DNA from: Nereocystis luetkeana | Taxonomy: Eukaryota; Sar; Phaeophyceae; Laminariales; Laminariaceae | Length of the DNA: 64,000 nucleotides | NCBI GenBank assembly: GCA_031213475.1 | Contig: JARUPZ010000017.1 | Span: 6,216,167-6,280,166 of the forward strand | Direction of reading: 5' to 3' | Shown here: positions 58,001-61,726 of the stretch, piece after piece | Layout of the letters: every line of letters starts with the position of its first letter | How positions within the stretch are numbered: position 1 is the first letter of the stretch | The notes under the pieces: model-generated | What the model was told of the DNA's origin: nothing | Databases searched by the model: none | The model's input: the letters and a program-made list of their open reading frames with translations, nothing else | Made by a program: the position numbers and the translations under genes

Positions 58001-58903
58001 AAACAGGGATCATGTCTCACATGAGAGGGTAAATTTAGCTTGTTTTTGCATTCTTCCACTCCAGAGCTGTTGGAGCCTGTCCTGCGGCCACAAAGTGTAG
58101 TGCTTTGTGGCGATAAGTTGATGTGAGAGCAACAACAACACAGGAAGAGCGCACATAGCTACCTATCGATTGTCGGACAATCATACCCCCCCAACAGGAG
58201 GCTGCAGCCCCTTCTTTGCCATGGGTACCCCCGGTTCTTAACGATTACGCCAGTAGAGGCCTGATAAACATGTCATGCGCGGCAGGTGATCCCGCCCGAA
58301 GCCCTTTAGGGAGAAAGGCATACGTCGGACATACAGCGGTACAGGGTGCACTGAAGTATATATAGGCCCCCGAAGGGATGCTCTATCCAACAAAACCAGA
58401 TAACGGTCACTTTTCAGGGGACGCTGCGTACGAGAAAAAATGTACCTATTGATAGCGAATTGTGCTAAACAAATACCCTCGTAGGCGCTTCAGACAGTGT
58501 CCCGTAGGACCGTCGTAGCCCAGGATCAAGGTTGTTCGAAGATGGGGAGGGCTTGCTCAAACATGGTGCTCATTTTATCGAGGTCGTACCGCTGTAGCTG
58601 ACCCTATCAGGACCGCAGCCCCGTTTTTCGCGACCTGCTTAGAATTTGAATTGTTTGTGCCCGTAGAAATGGGACTCCTGCTGTGCACCTTTATTCGCGG
58701 GTCCTCCTCGTTCCTCGGATCACATCATGTATAAATTTTAGGGTTGAAGCTTCCATGCGACGAATGATTCACAGACATTGCTCGGTAGAACGGGAAAATA
58801 AAAAAATAAACGACACCACGTACACACATAAATACTCACCGGACGCAGTCCCGAGGATGCACCCGGCCACCAGGCTGGCCAGAGAGCAGATACTACTCTT
58901 CAT
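19723..58903 (-). CDS. Spliced secreted WSC-domain protein (12 exons)
   Basis: Assembled from exons at 58903-58840, 39495-39083, 37385-37248, 34804-34743, 33347-33193, 32540-32502, 32333-32158, (tentative 31985-31964), 31842-31706, 29295-29007, 26498-26446, 22021-21599 and 20133-19723. All junctions keep phase. About 790 residues: signal peptide (1-22, ending in an AxA-type site, TASA), discoidin/F5-8C-like domain (about 23-159), WSC domain (about 175-275), Ala/Thr/Pro linker, then two repeats of a beta-sandwich module with a YfaP/DUF2135-like signature. WSC domains are cysteine-rich carbohydrate-binding modules, often on algal and fungal wall proteins, so a role in binding extracellular polysaccharide is inferred. 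No catalytic domain is visible. Least certain are the 19.3-kb first intron, the exon 7-8 link and the choice of acceptor for exon 11. Confidence 0.72.
20708..20930. repeat. Foldback (inverted) repeat, ~95-bp arms
   Basis: The left arm starts CCCATGGACCAAGTATACAA and the right arm reads back as CCCATGGCCAAAGTATACAA, with further matches around TTAAAGAGCCCCGTC/TTAAGGAACCCCGTC. It lies in intron 11 of the WSC gene. Single arms recur near 14,870-15,000 and 45,220-45,420. Non-coding; probably a MITE or foldback element. Confidence 0.65.
21599..22021 (-). CDS. WSC gene exon 11: first half of module 2
   Basis: 141 codons, phase 0 at both ends. Acceptor GAGCCAG|CTC, donor ACG|GTGAGT. It encodes an Ig/CNA-B-like strand region (SLSGTFTRNDD, FTATITDVPVGYS) and then LRIKMEWASDNDLQLWVTDP. 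The W..DNDLQLWV.DPNG pattern is the DUF2135/YfaP signature. An alternative acceptor at 22,000 would fit if exon 10 were skipped, which also preserves frame. Confidence 0.82.
22022..23351. other. Intron sequence, nothing recognised
   Basis: Part of the 4.4-kb intron between exons 10 and 11. No coding signal; a G-run (22,918-22,925) and T-run (23,172-23,181) are present. Confidence 0.4.
23612..24414. mobile_element. Harbinger-like MITE with TTA target duplication, copy 1
   Basis: 803 bp bounded by TTA at 23,609-23,611 and 24,415-24,417. Terminal inverted repeats begin GGCCGTTTCTTATGCGGTTC on the left and GGCTGTTTCCTATGCGGTTC on the right when read inward, and continue to ...AGCTTCAGATTT. A 3-bp TTA/TWA duplication with GG-starting termini is typical of PIF/Harbinger. 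No transposase is encoded. A second palindrome (GATGACCCAGGTCGTCGGAT and complement) sits at about 24,222-24,282. Confidence 0.72.
24419..24655. repeat. Imperfect direct repeat (2 x ~85 bp)
   Basis: Units near 24,419-24,505 and 24,564-24,652 share GTGCAATTGCAACGG, then TTTTNTAC.CTCGAGACG. Located between the Harbinger-like MITE and the right arm of the larger inverted repeat. Confidence 0.6.
24833..24945. mobile_element. MITE, TTACGGGGGACC family, copy 2
   Basis: Ends read TACTACGGGGGGACC and TTTACTATGGTCCCCCCGCG. The interior has TATTTGGTCCTA, shared in inverted form with copy 3. More diverged than copy 1. Confidence 0.65.
25344..25449. mobile_element. MITE, TTACGGGGGACC family, copy 3
   Basis: Starts TTACGAAGGACCAAAGTTAA and ends TTAACCATGGTCCCCCGTAA. 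It carries the family's subterminal TAGGACCAAATA box. It lies 400 bp from copy 2 in the same intron. Confidence 0.72.
26446..26498 (-). CDS. WSC gene exon 10: short exon opening module 2
   Basis: 53 bp between a good acceptor (GTGTATTTTAG|CG) and a consensus donor (GTCGAC|GTAAGT). It encodes LRNLDVPESIANAILVD. It enters in phase 1, as exon 9 requires, and leaves in phase 0, as the exon 11 acceptor requires. No domain by itself; support comes from phase and splice sites. Confidence 0.7.
26499..29006. other. Intron 9 sequence, nothing recognised
   Basis: Longer open frames here (for example plus-strand 26,456-27,142) have no domain. An imperfect direct repeat sharing GGGGAAAATCTATCTCGTT lies at about 27,478 and 27,566. 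Confidence 0.4.
29007..29295 (-). CDS. WSC gene exon 9: second half of module 1
   Basis: 289 bp; acceptor ACTCGCAG|GAC (phase 0), donor TACG|GTGAGT (phase 1). It encodes DVGSWGDEHDGYGEG, VTLNGLDVGTDAVLGDYEIW and WTITARSGGELLW, then VTSYAESDC. It corresponds strand for strand to exon 12, so the gene contains an internal duplication. Confidence 0.87.
29296..30184. other. Intron 8 sequence, nothing recognised
   Basis: No exon or repeat recognised before the Harbinger-like element; a (GCA)n run is near 29,889-29,904. Confidence 0.4.
30188..30701. mobile_element. Harbinger-like MITE with TTA target duplication, copy 2
   Basis: 514 bp, almost entirely two long inverted arms (over 200 bp each) that meet around 30,430. 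TTA flanks both sides (30,185-30,187; 30,702-30,704). Termini begin GGCGATGTCGTACGCAGT on the left and GGCCACGTCTTATGCAGT on the right. Shared GGC-GT-TTATGC-GT spacing with the element at 23,612 suggests one superfamily. No coding capacity. Confidence 0.77.
30705..31130. other. Intron sequence, AT-rich, nothing recognised
   Basis: An A-run (30,719-30,731) and a short open frame at 30,847-31,122 without domain. Confidence 0.35.
31131..31350. repeat. Minisatellite rich in CGGGTCGGGTC
   Basis: About four degenerate units of 50-60 bp. Each has a CGGGTCGGGCCGGGTC-type block followed by an AT-richer spacer (CAAGAGATTTCAAA, CAACATGTTTGAAA, CAAGAGACTTTCAAA). It lies in intron 8 of the WSC gene. Confidence 0.65.
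31706..31842 (-). CDS. WSC gene exon 8: module 1, DUF2135-like core
   Basis: 137 bp; acceptor GCCCAACAG|GA (phase 1), donor CTCGGG|GTCAGT (phase 0). It encodes CPSGSTEASLEIIAFSEE, then FDLHVLEPGGVEV. DLHVLEPGG corresponds to DLQLWVTDPNG in exon 11. The exon 8/9 intron sits at the same place and phase as the exon 11/12 intron. Confidence 0.82.
31964..31985 (-). CDS. WSC gene tentative micro-exon 7b
   Basis: 22 bp between CACAGAG| and |GTATGC. It would carry the reading from phase 0 (exon 7) to phase 1 (exon 8), adding FILSTRA. Chosen because something of this phase is needed; other solutions are possible. Confidence 0.3.
32158..32333 (-). CDS. WSC gene exon 7: start of module 1
   Basis: 176 bp. 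Acceptor ATTATGTAG|TG in phase 1, as exon 6 needs. It encodes FDLSQCLDAKLSSAG, then FNVKLVTAANRSFFFAFDI. The donor assigned here (TAC|GTATTG) is weak; TG|GTACAA at 32,168 is an alternative. The codon pattern and alternating hydrophobic residues suggest beta strands. Confidence 0.65.
32502..32540 (-). CDS. WSC gene exon 6: Ala/Thr/Pro linker
   Basis: 39 bp; acceptor GGGTTCCAG|TG, donor GCCTCAG|GTATGG, phase 1 at both ends. It encodes ATPAPTPAFAAS, a typical flexible spacer after a WSC domain. The exon is a multiple of three, so skipping it would not shift the frame. Confidence 0.7.
32612..32668. repeat. Two-copy tandem repeat (27 bp)
   Basis: CAAGGTTAGAATACGACTGA then CAAGGTCAGAATACGACTGA in immediate succession, in intron 5. 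Confidence 0.7.
33193..33347 (-). CDS. WSC gene exon 5: C-terminal WSC part
   Basis: 155 bp; acceptor CTACCGTAG|G, donor GACTTGCC|GTGAGT. It encodes CWCAGCEITERETNTDFDRH, then CNTPCAGDAASTCGG, then ISLYQ. CWC, CxxPCxG, CGG and the final (S/I)xYQ are the conserved end of WSC domains. Confidence 0.92.
33967..34070. mobile_element. Degenerate piggyBac-like MITE copy
   Basis: Left end GAACCCTCTTAGGACCCCAGTCCCGTTTTGGG and right end GTGCGGTGCTAAAGGGGTTAAC resemble the intact copy at 56,400-56,488. The left TTAA has decayed to TGAA. Confidence 0.5.
34743..34804 (-). CDS. WSC gene exon 4: middle of WSC domain
   Basis: 62 bp; acceptor CACGTTCTAG|GAC, donor AAACGA|GTGAGT. It encodes DCGAKCGEMAKYYYGLQQGN and ends two bases into the Glu codon that exon 5 completes. 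The CxxxC pair and (Y/F)GLQxGxE are exactly what is missing between exons 3 and 5. Confidence 0.92.
35522..35640. mobile_element. MITE, TTACGGGGGACC family, copy 4
   Basis: Ends TTACGGGGAACCATACCTGG and TAACTATCGTCCCCCGTAA, with an internal TACCAGCAATATTTTGTCC like the family's subterminal box. It lies in intron 3. Confidence 0.7.
35641..37247. other. Intron 3 sequence
   Basis: No exon found. An imperfect ~95-bp direct repeat (GACTCA...CCAGCCA.AAGCAG.GCC..TATCACCC) occurs near 36,861-36,950 and 37,090-37,180. Confidence 0.4.
37248..37385 (-). CDS. WSC gene exon 3: N-terminal WSC part
   Basis: 138 bp, phase 0 at both ends; acceptor GCAGGTTCAG|GTC, donor ATAGAG|GTAACT. It encodes VMTDAVAEVFPPSPVPTDDE, then YVGCFQDMVADRVL...MTDDAMS. 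YVGCFxD...R.L...M is the canonical WSC opening. Confidence 0.92.
37386..39082. other. Intron 2 sequence (GC-AG type)
   Basis: 1.7 kb without recognised features apart from a (GCA)n run near 38,874-38,888. It begins with a non-canonical GC donor. Confidence 0.45.
39083..39495 (-). CDS. WSC gene exon 2: discoidin-like domain
   Basis: 413 bp; acceptor CATTTTCTAG|CG (phase 1), donor GACGGAG|GCGAGC (phase 0, GC type). It encodes VLTEVTGFTLSANGWDTR, a Cys-rich GWGCPPGGCVP, DNVLDGSLDPDSRWAC, a beta-rich core (EIRMAMFKGNERVR) and DVWLSLTE. This resembles F5/8 type C or galactose-binding folds, which commonly bind glycans. With exon 1, the first codon becomes Ala. Confidence 0.85.
39496..41288. other. 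Intron 1, AT-rich; probable 3' flank of the copia relic
   Basis: Contains a hairpin at about 39,970-39,998 (AGACGTCCTAC/GTAGGCGTCT), loose CTCAAAT-type repeats at 40,605-40,700, and a two-copy CCAGGTAAAACGGCATTTT repeat at about 40,742 and 40,775. A 3' LTR of the copia relic would be expected just below 41,288, but without a 5' LTR I cannot delimit it. Confidence 0.4.
41289..43481 (-). pseudogene. Ty1/copia pol relic (end of integrase region, RT, RNase H)
   Basis: One continuous minus-strand frame with a single internal TAG (near 42,707). Reading order: a fragment like the C-terminal end of integrase (PTHDQIKSETSGKS), a 37-residue tandem repeat region, the RT start (AMDKEYHGL, WVFAWKSNEHGDVVRAKARL), GFKQREGIDFFETFAP, LYGLKQASRSWH, the VHVDDIF catalytic box, then RNase H with FADADYA, STTEAEYVALADT and EDNEGA, ending ...SKHIDVRHHFL and DFLTKP. 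Gag, protease and the integrase core are absent, so the copy is 5'-truncated. RT and RNase H themselves look intact, implying fairly recent decay. It lies in intron 1, in the same orientation as the host gene. Confidence 0.9.
42945..43335. repeat. 111-bp in-frame minisatellite inside copia pol
   Basis: About three and a half copies of a 111-bp unit with only a few substitutions between copies. Translated on the minus strand, each unit is 37 residues including DVLRGRTRGETARHQEGGGG and VQGGRTVGEAGRHPEEG. Unit length is a multiple of three, so the frame is kept. Confidence 0.9.
43482..45649. other. Intron 1 sequence, unassigned
   Basis: A plus-strand frame at about 44,475-44,725 has a coding-like composition (PVGDRVVAWFRRQRGKEYPV, then PQAAAATGGTPP) but no identified family. 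45,220-45,420 resembles one arm of the 20,708-20,930 foldback. Nothing else is recognised. Confidence 0.35.
45650..45872 (+). mobile_element. (CAA)n-tailed retroposon, copy 1 (3' part)
   Basis: Contains ACCCGCGGCCATGTTA, CTCGTGTGGTTTTAGGCGGC, CTTTGTGTGACCACGGACTCC and ends in GAGAACTACA(CAA)n. About three-quarters similar to the complement of 48,850-49,040. The CAA tail at the end marks it as plus-oriented. Confidence 0.6.
45873..46571. repeat. Unassigned stretch with GTACCC repeats and a MITE half
   Basis: Contains (GTACCC)n-like sequence at 46,062-46,080. A segment at about 46,288-46,420 resembles half of the MITE at 50,371-50,608: TTACCGGAGAGCGTCTTCTCC, then GGAGATATGTATCAAAACAC and GGAGGCGTTCTGTCACTATTCG. 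Confidence 0.45.
46572..47035 (-). mobile_element. (CAA)n-tailed retroposon, copy 2, internally deleted
   Basis: On the minus strand it starts CTTCCGTTCCCCTCGCTGCC and ends GTGAGAACAACA. Its 357-bp first part (46,679-47,035) is nearly identical to 49,739-50,094, and its last ~107 bp match 48,850-48,965. The 774 bp that separate these parts in copy 3 are missing. Confidence 0.7.
47165..47247. repeat. Palindromic 22-bp tandem repeat
   Basis: Four units of about CCTATTACTCCGTGTAATAGT (one with CGAG). Each unit contains TATTAC...GTAATA, so every unit can fold back. Confidence 0.8.
47248..48043. other. Intron 1 sequence, unassigned
   Basis: A 147-codon minus-strand frame (47,339-47,782) has no recognisable domain. 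No other support for a gene. Confidence 0.35.
48044..48842 (+). mobile_element. 3' fragment of RTE-like LINE (copy D, part 1)
   Basis: Matches the 3' untranslated region of the intact LINE: GAACATGACTATACTACTAG, CTTGCGCTGA.TCTCCGTG, TGTCTGACGCCAAGG, then the GTATGT.GTGCCTGTCGTATCT block and CACGTGGCAACG-like end. The sequence breaks off at 48,842 and resumes at 50,095 after an inserted retroposon. Confidence 0.8.
48845..50094 (-). mobile_element. (CAA)n-tailed retroposon, copy 3, longest
   Basis: About 1.25 kb inserted into LINE copy D. On the minus strand it begins CTTCCGTTCCCC at 50,094, passes through a 774-bp interior (48,966-49,738) and ends GTGTGACCACGGACTCCTTC...GTGAGAACAACAACAAAC at 48,845. 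No convincing coding region. The 5' 357 bp are nearly identical to copy 2. The type (SINE or decayed LINE) is unresolved. Confidence 0.65.
50095..50258 (+). mobile_element. 3' terminal fragment of RTE-like LINE (copy D, part 2)
   Basis: Continues copy D: GTGGCGTAGTTTTGTGACCA, AGAATCGGCACGGAC, CTGGATGTCGACGGGTAGAA and a short ACACACA end, all as in the last 150 bases of the intact copy. Confidence 0.72.
50371..50608. mobile_element. MITE with GGTTCATTCT..ATCGGAGAGC termini
   Basis: 238 bp with inverted ends GGTCATTCTTATCGGAGAGC and GGTTCATTCTCATCGGAGAGC (reading inward), and long internal complementarity. CTAAG/TAAG flanks both sides as a possible target duplication. Non-coding. Confidence 0.65.
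50609..51182. other. Presumed 5' flank and leader of the intact LINE
   Basis: Contains a partial (CAA)-retroposon end near 50,774-50,830 (TTGTTGTTCTCACATTAACTC) and an A-rich stretch at 50,965-51,040. The 5' boundary of the LINE is not obvious; it is somewhere after about 51,000. Confidence 0.4.
51183..54923 (+). CDS. Intact LINE ORF: APE endonuclease + reverse transcriptase
   Basis: 1,246 codons without interruption. The basic N-terminus (residues 80-115) is Lys/Arg-rich and could bind nucleic acid or direct nuclear import. APE-type endonuclease covers about 118-385: ATYNVRTL near 121, LQETR near 157, AYAPTD, MDANARTG near 270, and SDHNIL near 375. The reverse transcriptase covers about 640-930: GFRPARST, FIDLQKAYDSVDRELLW near 763, QGCVLSPLLFNV near 825, and the catalytic LYADD near 888. 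The C-terminal region has a WxxR/CxxxH-like cluster and a Gly-rich tail. A single long ORF with these motifs resembles the RTE clade. The exact start codon is uncertain. It is nested in the host gene's first intron, antisense to it. It may be, or recently have been, active. Confidence 0.93.
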   Translation: MVVMFFLLDPDAEEFIPQAGRVHHHSRERYVGSRWSGEAGHSVGMHARQEGWDCRRGLGRLHPANGNQGAYRATKRRATFAIAKKKKQKKKKRRRGRASRRLAKRAAREARKRQKEALVTVATYNVRTLAVKGKNGYGHDERVLAKGRQLGCDFIGLQETRRSGSTTFRAAGYRVFCSGQETTATRQGLYGVGLAVKESLCSKSVYTHQFVDERLMSMRFELAGKCEAVNFVVAYAPTDCTKDAELKGIFWQKLEYLVKKIPTKECLFVLMDANARTGQRKEGCGDDESRVLGAYGRDVRNDNGRRLLSFATNCKLALTNTFFSTRKGGISHTYNGTGPNDRKRIDYILTRQVHRPRVQDAKVVPQPPAPAKADSDHNILYIKVRLGGRFAPNRQIRRPTKRREFDRQLFMSDGNCRERVVSRIISTLNQPIQPRNTSGMVEIFTAAVIDAVEKEVPPPARRHRRHGWCESAETLAAFMPAWTAREDARQFLRAHPRDRTAWKTLRSACANLQKVIAAGLHAYFEAYLAETERLLANNDQRGFYKHLKSTVGLEGTKARSEQFIRDEDGTILRDKVRIRERWAGFYHKLLNTKSLKLDPTIIDLLPPRPPKLSLEDEPSIDEMTEALKGMSNWKAVGPDGLPVELLKIDHPAFAQRFHNILVNVWLTGEVPQQWKDAIIKVLHKKKDRTDCNNYRGISLVAHTGKVLLKIVASRLSNYCETEELLPEEQCGFRPARSTIDMLFVVRRLQELGRQRKIPLYVCFIDLQKAYDSVDRELLWKVLTRFGVPTKMLRIIRNFHDGMRARVRTDDGELSEWFDVTQGLRQGCVLSPLLFNVFFAAALHVVLVRFSQDEAIVRDLVQLLEAGVVRTGKEEPLACVRRSVWGMLYADDAGIVSKSAEGLAKMMTVIVTVFEAAGLTVSEKKTETMVLQTPDRTTLAPPLVIEAAGQRYKQTTQFLYLGGVIHENADLSLEIDRRIRLMRACFKRFGPELYDRTTAPLSLKVRMLKAEVIETLLYGCVTWTLRAEHFAKLRTAHHQVLLRVIGFQRRLRTDHATLSYAKALKMTRCESIETTIRKRRLFFAGGVARQSKERLPNRVMLGTIAGGENPRPGGQCKTWHRCIVEDLREFRATEGSTEVAPLVFGVETALWSTAAKKVGKWYRGILEAAERFMVRWHEAEAEMSRQRRASAVDGAQRNGGGGGNRRSGIKPDRVNAERGGNRRGRRETAVDESRKEMADRVARHQVD
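54924..55815 (+). mobile_element. 3' untranslated region and (CA)n tail of intact LINE
   Basis: Contains a T-tract of over 30 (55,007-55,040), the TGTCTGACGCCAAGG block and the conserved terminal block GTGGCGTAGCTTTGTGACCA, and ends in GAAGAACACACACACACA. The same end recurs in three other copies, so (CA)n is the family's 3' tail. Confidence 0.85.
55893..56235 (-). mobile_element. tRNA-derived SINE, copy 1
   Basis: On the minus strand it starts GGTCGCCCCGGTGGTTCAAG, then AGTTAACCTCGAG and a B-box-like GGGTTCGAGCCC (56,167-56,178). The body has AATAAAAAAGGGATTCAA, GCGCCTTGCAGCG and GGCTGAAATATTCTCGCG, followed by an A/GA-rich end. The first 75 bases resemble a tRNA with pol III A and B boxes. 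Confidence 0.77.
56400..56488. mobile_element. piggyBac-like MITE with TTAA target duplication
   Basis: 89 bp bounded by TTAA on both sides (56,396-56,399; 56,489-56,492). Near-perfect ~34-bp inverted repeats start CCCTTTTAGGACCGCAGT and pair except at two positions. CCC termini and TTAA duplication are the piggyBac hallmark. No coding capacity. Confidence 0.78.
56505..56848 (-). mobile_element. tRNA-derived SINE, copy 2
   Basis: Near-identical to copy 1 over its whole length, with the tRNA-like head at 56,770-56,848 and a T-rich end (A-rich on its own strand) at 56,505-56,527. Confidence 0.77.
56849..57267. other. Intron 1 sequence between SINEs
   Basis: No feature recognised. A (TA)-rich stretch is at 57,110-57,117. 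Confidence 0.35.
57268..57611 (+). mobile_element. tRNA-derived SINE, copy 3
   Basis: Same family in the opposite orientation: GGTCGCCCCGGTGGTTCAAG, then CTTCGAGCCCCAGG, the GATTCAATTGTTGAGAGCGC body, and a GA-rich then AT-rich tail. Confidence 0.77.
57612..58839. other. Intron 1 sequence near exon 1
   Basis: Contains a decayed (CAA)-retroposon end at about 58,075-58,140 (GTTGATGTGAGAGCAACAAC) and a degenerate piggyBac-like MITE half at about 58,600-58,680 (CAGGACCGCAGCCCCGTTTT). No exon found. Confidence 0.4.
58840..58903 (-). CDS. WSC gene exon 1: signal peptide
   Basis: 64 bp from ATG to the donor GCGTCCG|GTGAGT, phase 1. It encodes MKSSICSLASLVAGCILG, then TAS. The one leftover base plus the two opening bases of exon 2 give GCG (Ala), making ...TASA|VLTEV, an AxA signal-peptidase site in the expected place. 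The link to exon 2 crosses 19.3 kb and is inferred from phase, strand and sense. A closely similar exon at 11,150-11,210 supports that this is a real, duplicated first exon. Confidence 0.68.
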
Positions 58904-59146
58904 TTCTCGCCACGTACAGGAGTAGGAAGTTTCGATCCCGGCAGGAAAGCTTTGCTCCTTTTTCTTGTCTCTGCTGCTTCTATTGTCAGGGTGCAGGCGC
59001 GCGATGAGAAATGGCGAGGCAGGGGTTGGTCCGGGATGTATTATGTGTAGATGTGGGTATAGCTGAATGTACATCAACCCTGGTGTGCGATGGGAAAATT
59101 CACTCTTATACGTCGGTCAAACGTAACATCGAGGATCTGACCTATA

Positions 59147-59154
59147 GACTGGCT
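59147..59154. repeat. 8-bp target-site duplication, left copy
   Basis: GACTGGCT immediately before the hAT-type terminus; repeated exactly at 60,143-60,150. Confidence 0.85.
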
Positions 59155-60142
59155 CAGGGATGCGTATTTCCTCACCCGGAACCCAAAATTTTCCGGGAAA
59201 CAGCCTTTTTCAGCTTTTCCAAAATTTTTCCCCTATTTCCTCTCGTTCGAGGAAAAAAAGGCGTAATTTTGGGGGGGGGACAAAAAATATCATCCCCGGG
59301 TGGCCCATGCACTACATAAAGCACAAGTATAAGATTCGTTCAGGCCTTCGGACAGACATTTTCGATCATTTTCACTCTACCGGCACCAGGTGCACAGCAG
59401 TAGTAGCAGTTGCGCACAATGCAAGTACTTTAGTAAATGTTCATCGGTTTCAGTTGATTTTTAATTGTTCATGTCCTCGTTGATTTCGTCCCGCAGCAAT
59501 CTGATACTGGAATAGTAGGACTACTGCCGTAGTACTGATAGCGATCTCTCATGTACGAATATACTTATGATATGTCGCGAGGTAAATCAGCAACACAAAG
59601 CGCAAAGCAGGAAGTGAGCAGTTACAGCAGTGCGCTGCTTCGTACGCGTGTAGCGATCGCGACCTTATCCGCGACTAGAAACTGTAAACATGGACGCTGG
59701 ACGCCTCAACGAAATCCCAGCGTCCCAGCTGCATCTGCGCCGAGTTCACCCTTTCCATTCGAATATGTCAGCTCATATATATGATTATATTTTATATCGT
59801 AAGCGCGGTGCGGTGCTCTTCGTAGCTCTGGGGCTGGCCATCGGATAAATCGACGACGGCGCTACGCCTGAACGCCATAGTATGCCACTCCGTCACAACG
59901 ACACACAGCTGTTGTGTCCTGCGTGTGGCGTAGCTCTCGGTTGCCTGTGGGCGCCTACGTAGCGCTCTGCTCTGCTGCACAGCTTAGCAGCGTTTGAAAT
60001 AAAAAACGGGGGTTTCAATTCTATATGGAGGCGTTATTTGCCCGGGGATAGGGGACGCAAAGAATTTCCTCTGGGAAAAAATTATTACCTCGAGCCCTAT
60101 TAATTTCGGGTAATTACCGCTACCGGGAAATACGCATCCCTG
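59155..60142. mobile_element. Non-autonomous hAT-type DNA transposon
   Basis: 988 bp with 17-bp terminal inverted repeats CAGGGATGCGTATTTCC and an exact 8-bp duplication GACTGGCT on both sides. CAGGG termini with 8-bp duplications are diagnostic of hAT elements. The interior has no transposase-length frame. The element begins about 250 bp upstream of the WSC gene start codon, so it occupies its promoter region. Confidence 0.88.
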
Positions 60143-60156
60143 GACTGGCTCAAGCT

Positions 60157-61511
60157 ACGGCAAAGCAAGGAGCGATTACCCAATCGGGTAATGCTCGGGA
60201 CGATAGCTGGTGGGGAGAACCCCAGACCAGGCGGACAGTGTAAGACTTGGCATAGATGCATAGTCGAAGACCTTAGGGAGTTCCGAGCCACTGAAGGATC
60301 AACGGAAGTTGCCCCCTTGGTGTTTGGAGTTGAGACCGCGTTGTGGTCCACTGCAGCCAAAAAGGTGGGGAAGTGGTACCGGGGGATCCTTGAAGCAGCC
60401 GAACGGTTCATGGTGAGGTGGCACGAGGCTGAGGCTGAGATGAGTAGACAGCGCCGCGCATCCGCCGTGGATGGTGCCCAAAGGAACGGGGGGGGAGGGG
60501 GCAACAGGAGAAGTGGCATAAAGCCCGACCGAGGGAATGCGGAGAGGGGGGGGGACAGGAGGGGTAGAAGGGAAACGGCGGTAGACGAAAGTAGGAAGGA
60601 GATGGCAGACAGGGTAGCAAGGCACCAAGTCGACTAGGAAGTAGAATATGACCATACTACTAGTGCTACCAACTGGTGCAGCTGGCTCGAACGTGGTCTT
60701 CCCTTGTCTTCTCTTTTAGTTTTTTTGTTTTTTTTTTCTTTCCTTGCGCTGACTCTCCGTGATTTTCATTTCATTTTTTCTCTTCCTCTTCCTTTTCTGA
60801 TTGATAAGCCGTACTCAAGGAGCCGTGTGGCGTGGTTGGAAGACGAACCTGCTCTGCTCGGCTCGTATTGTCTGACGCCAAGGGGCTGGGCATAGTTGAC
60901 GAACGCAGGGCGGAGACGGCAGTCTGGGTAGCAAGGTACCAGGCGGATTAGCAGGGAGAACCTGGCTATACTACTCGTACCACAAGCTGCTGCCGCCACC
61001 TGGAAGGTGCTTTGGGCTTTGGTCTGCCTGTTATTTCCCCTTTGTTATTTTTCCTTGTTACTTTCTCCTCGGTTCTTTGTCTTACTCTGTTCACAAGCAG
61101 TGGTGTTTTTTGTTATTTCTTCTTGTTTCCAGCTCGTTCTTTTTCAAGTGTTGGCCACCTCGCCTGCGGGTGGGGGGCACGACAGATTGTTTCTCTTAGA
61201 TTTTGCTTTCATTTTTCTTCTTTTTCTTTTTCGATTTGTCTACCTTGTTTTTGTTTTCTCTTTGATTGTTTTTTTTCGTTTCACTATTTCATAGATTGCG
61301 TATGTCGTGCCTGTCGTATCTAGTATGATGACATGGCTTTGCATTGCCCACTGCAGTTCACACTGCACACGTGGCAACGTAGTATCTCTGTGGCGTAGCT
61401 TTGTGACCACAGAACTTGTATCTCTTCTAGGATTGAAGAATAGGCACGGACACTGGTTGTGCTGGATGTCGACGGGTAGAAAGAACGGTTTAATGTGAAG
61501 AACACACACAC
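60157..61511 (+). mobile_element. RTE-like LINE copy B, 5'-truncated
   Basis: Begins within the C-terminal coding region (ACGGCAAAGCAAGGAGCG, matching 54,443 of the intact copy) and runs to a (CA)n tail at 61,500-61,511. The remaining C-terminal frame (60,191-60,637) is open and differs from the intact copy at very few positions. Near-identity of the 3' region implies recent insertion from the same source. Confidence 0.9.
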
Positions 61512-61726
61512 GTCTTCGTATACTGACTGAAAATAGCGGGTGGACAATATCCGAAACTACACCGGTATTCATAATCCAGATCTACTTCGAAACGAATGTA
61601 CTGGTAGTTATATCTGAGTTACCCCGTCCTTTATCCTTCGTAAAATGCCAGAACCAGGTATACCTGATCCGTCTGAGCCAAACTAAGGTACATACTAAAA
61701 CCAATTATAAAACCTCGCCACGACCG

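Noticed and set aside
60100..60519. Minus-strand 139-codon frame repeated at 54,287-54,805
   Set aside because: It recurs only because the LINE 3' region is duplicated; it is antisense to the LINE protein.
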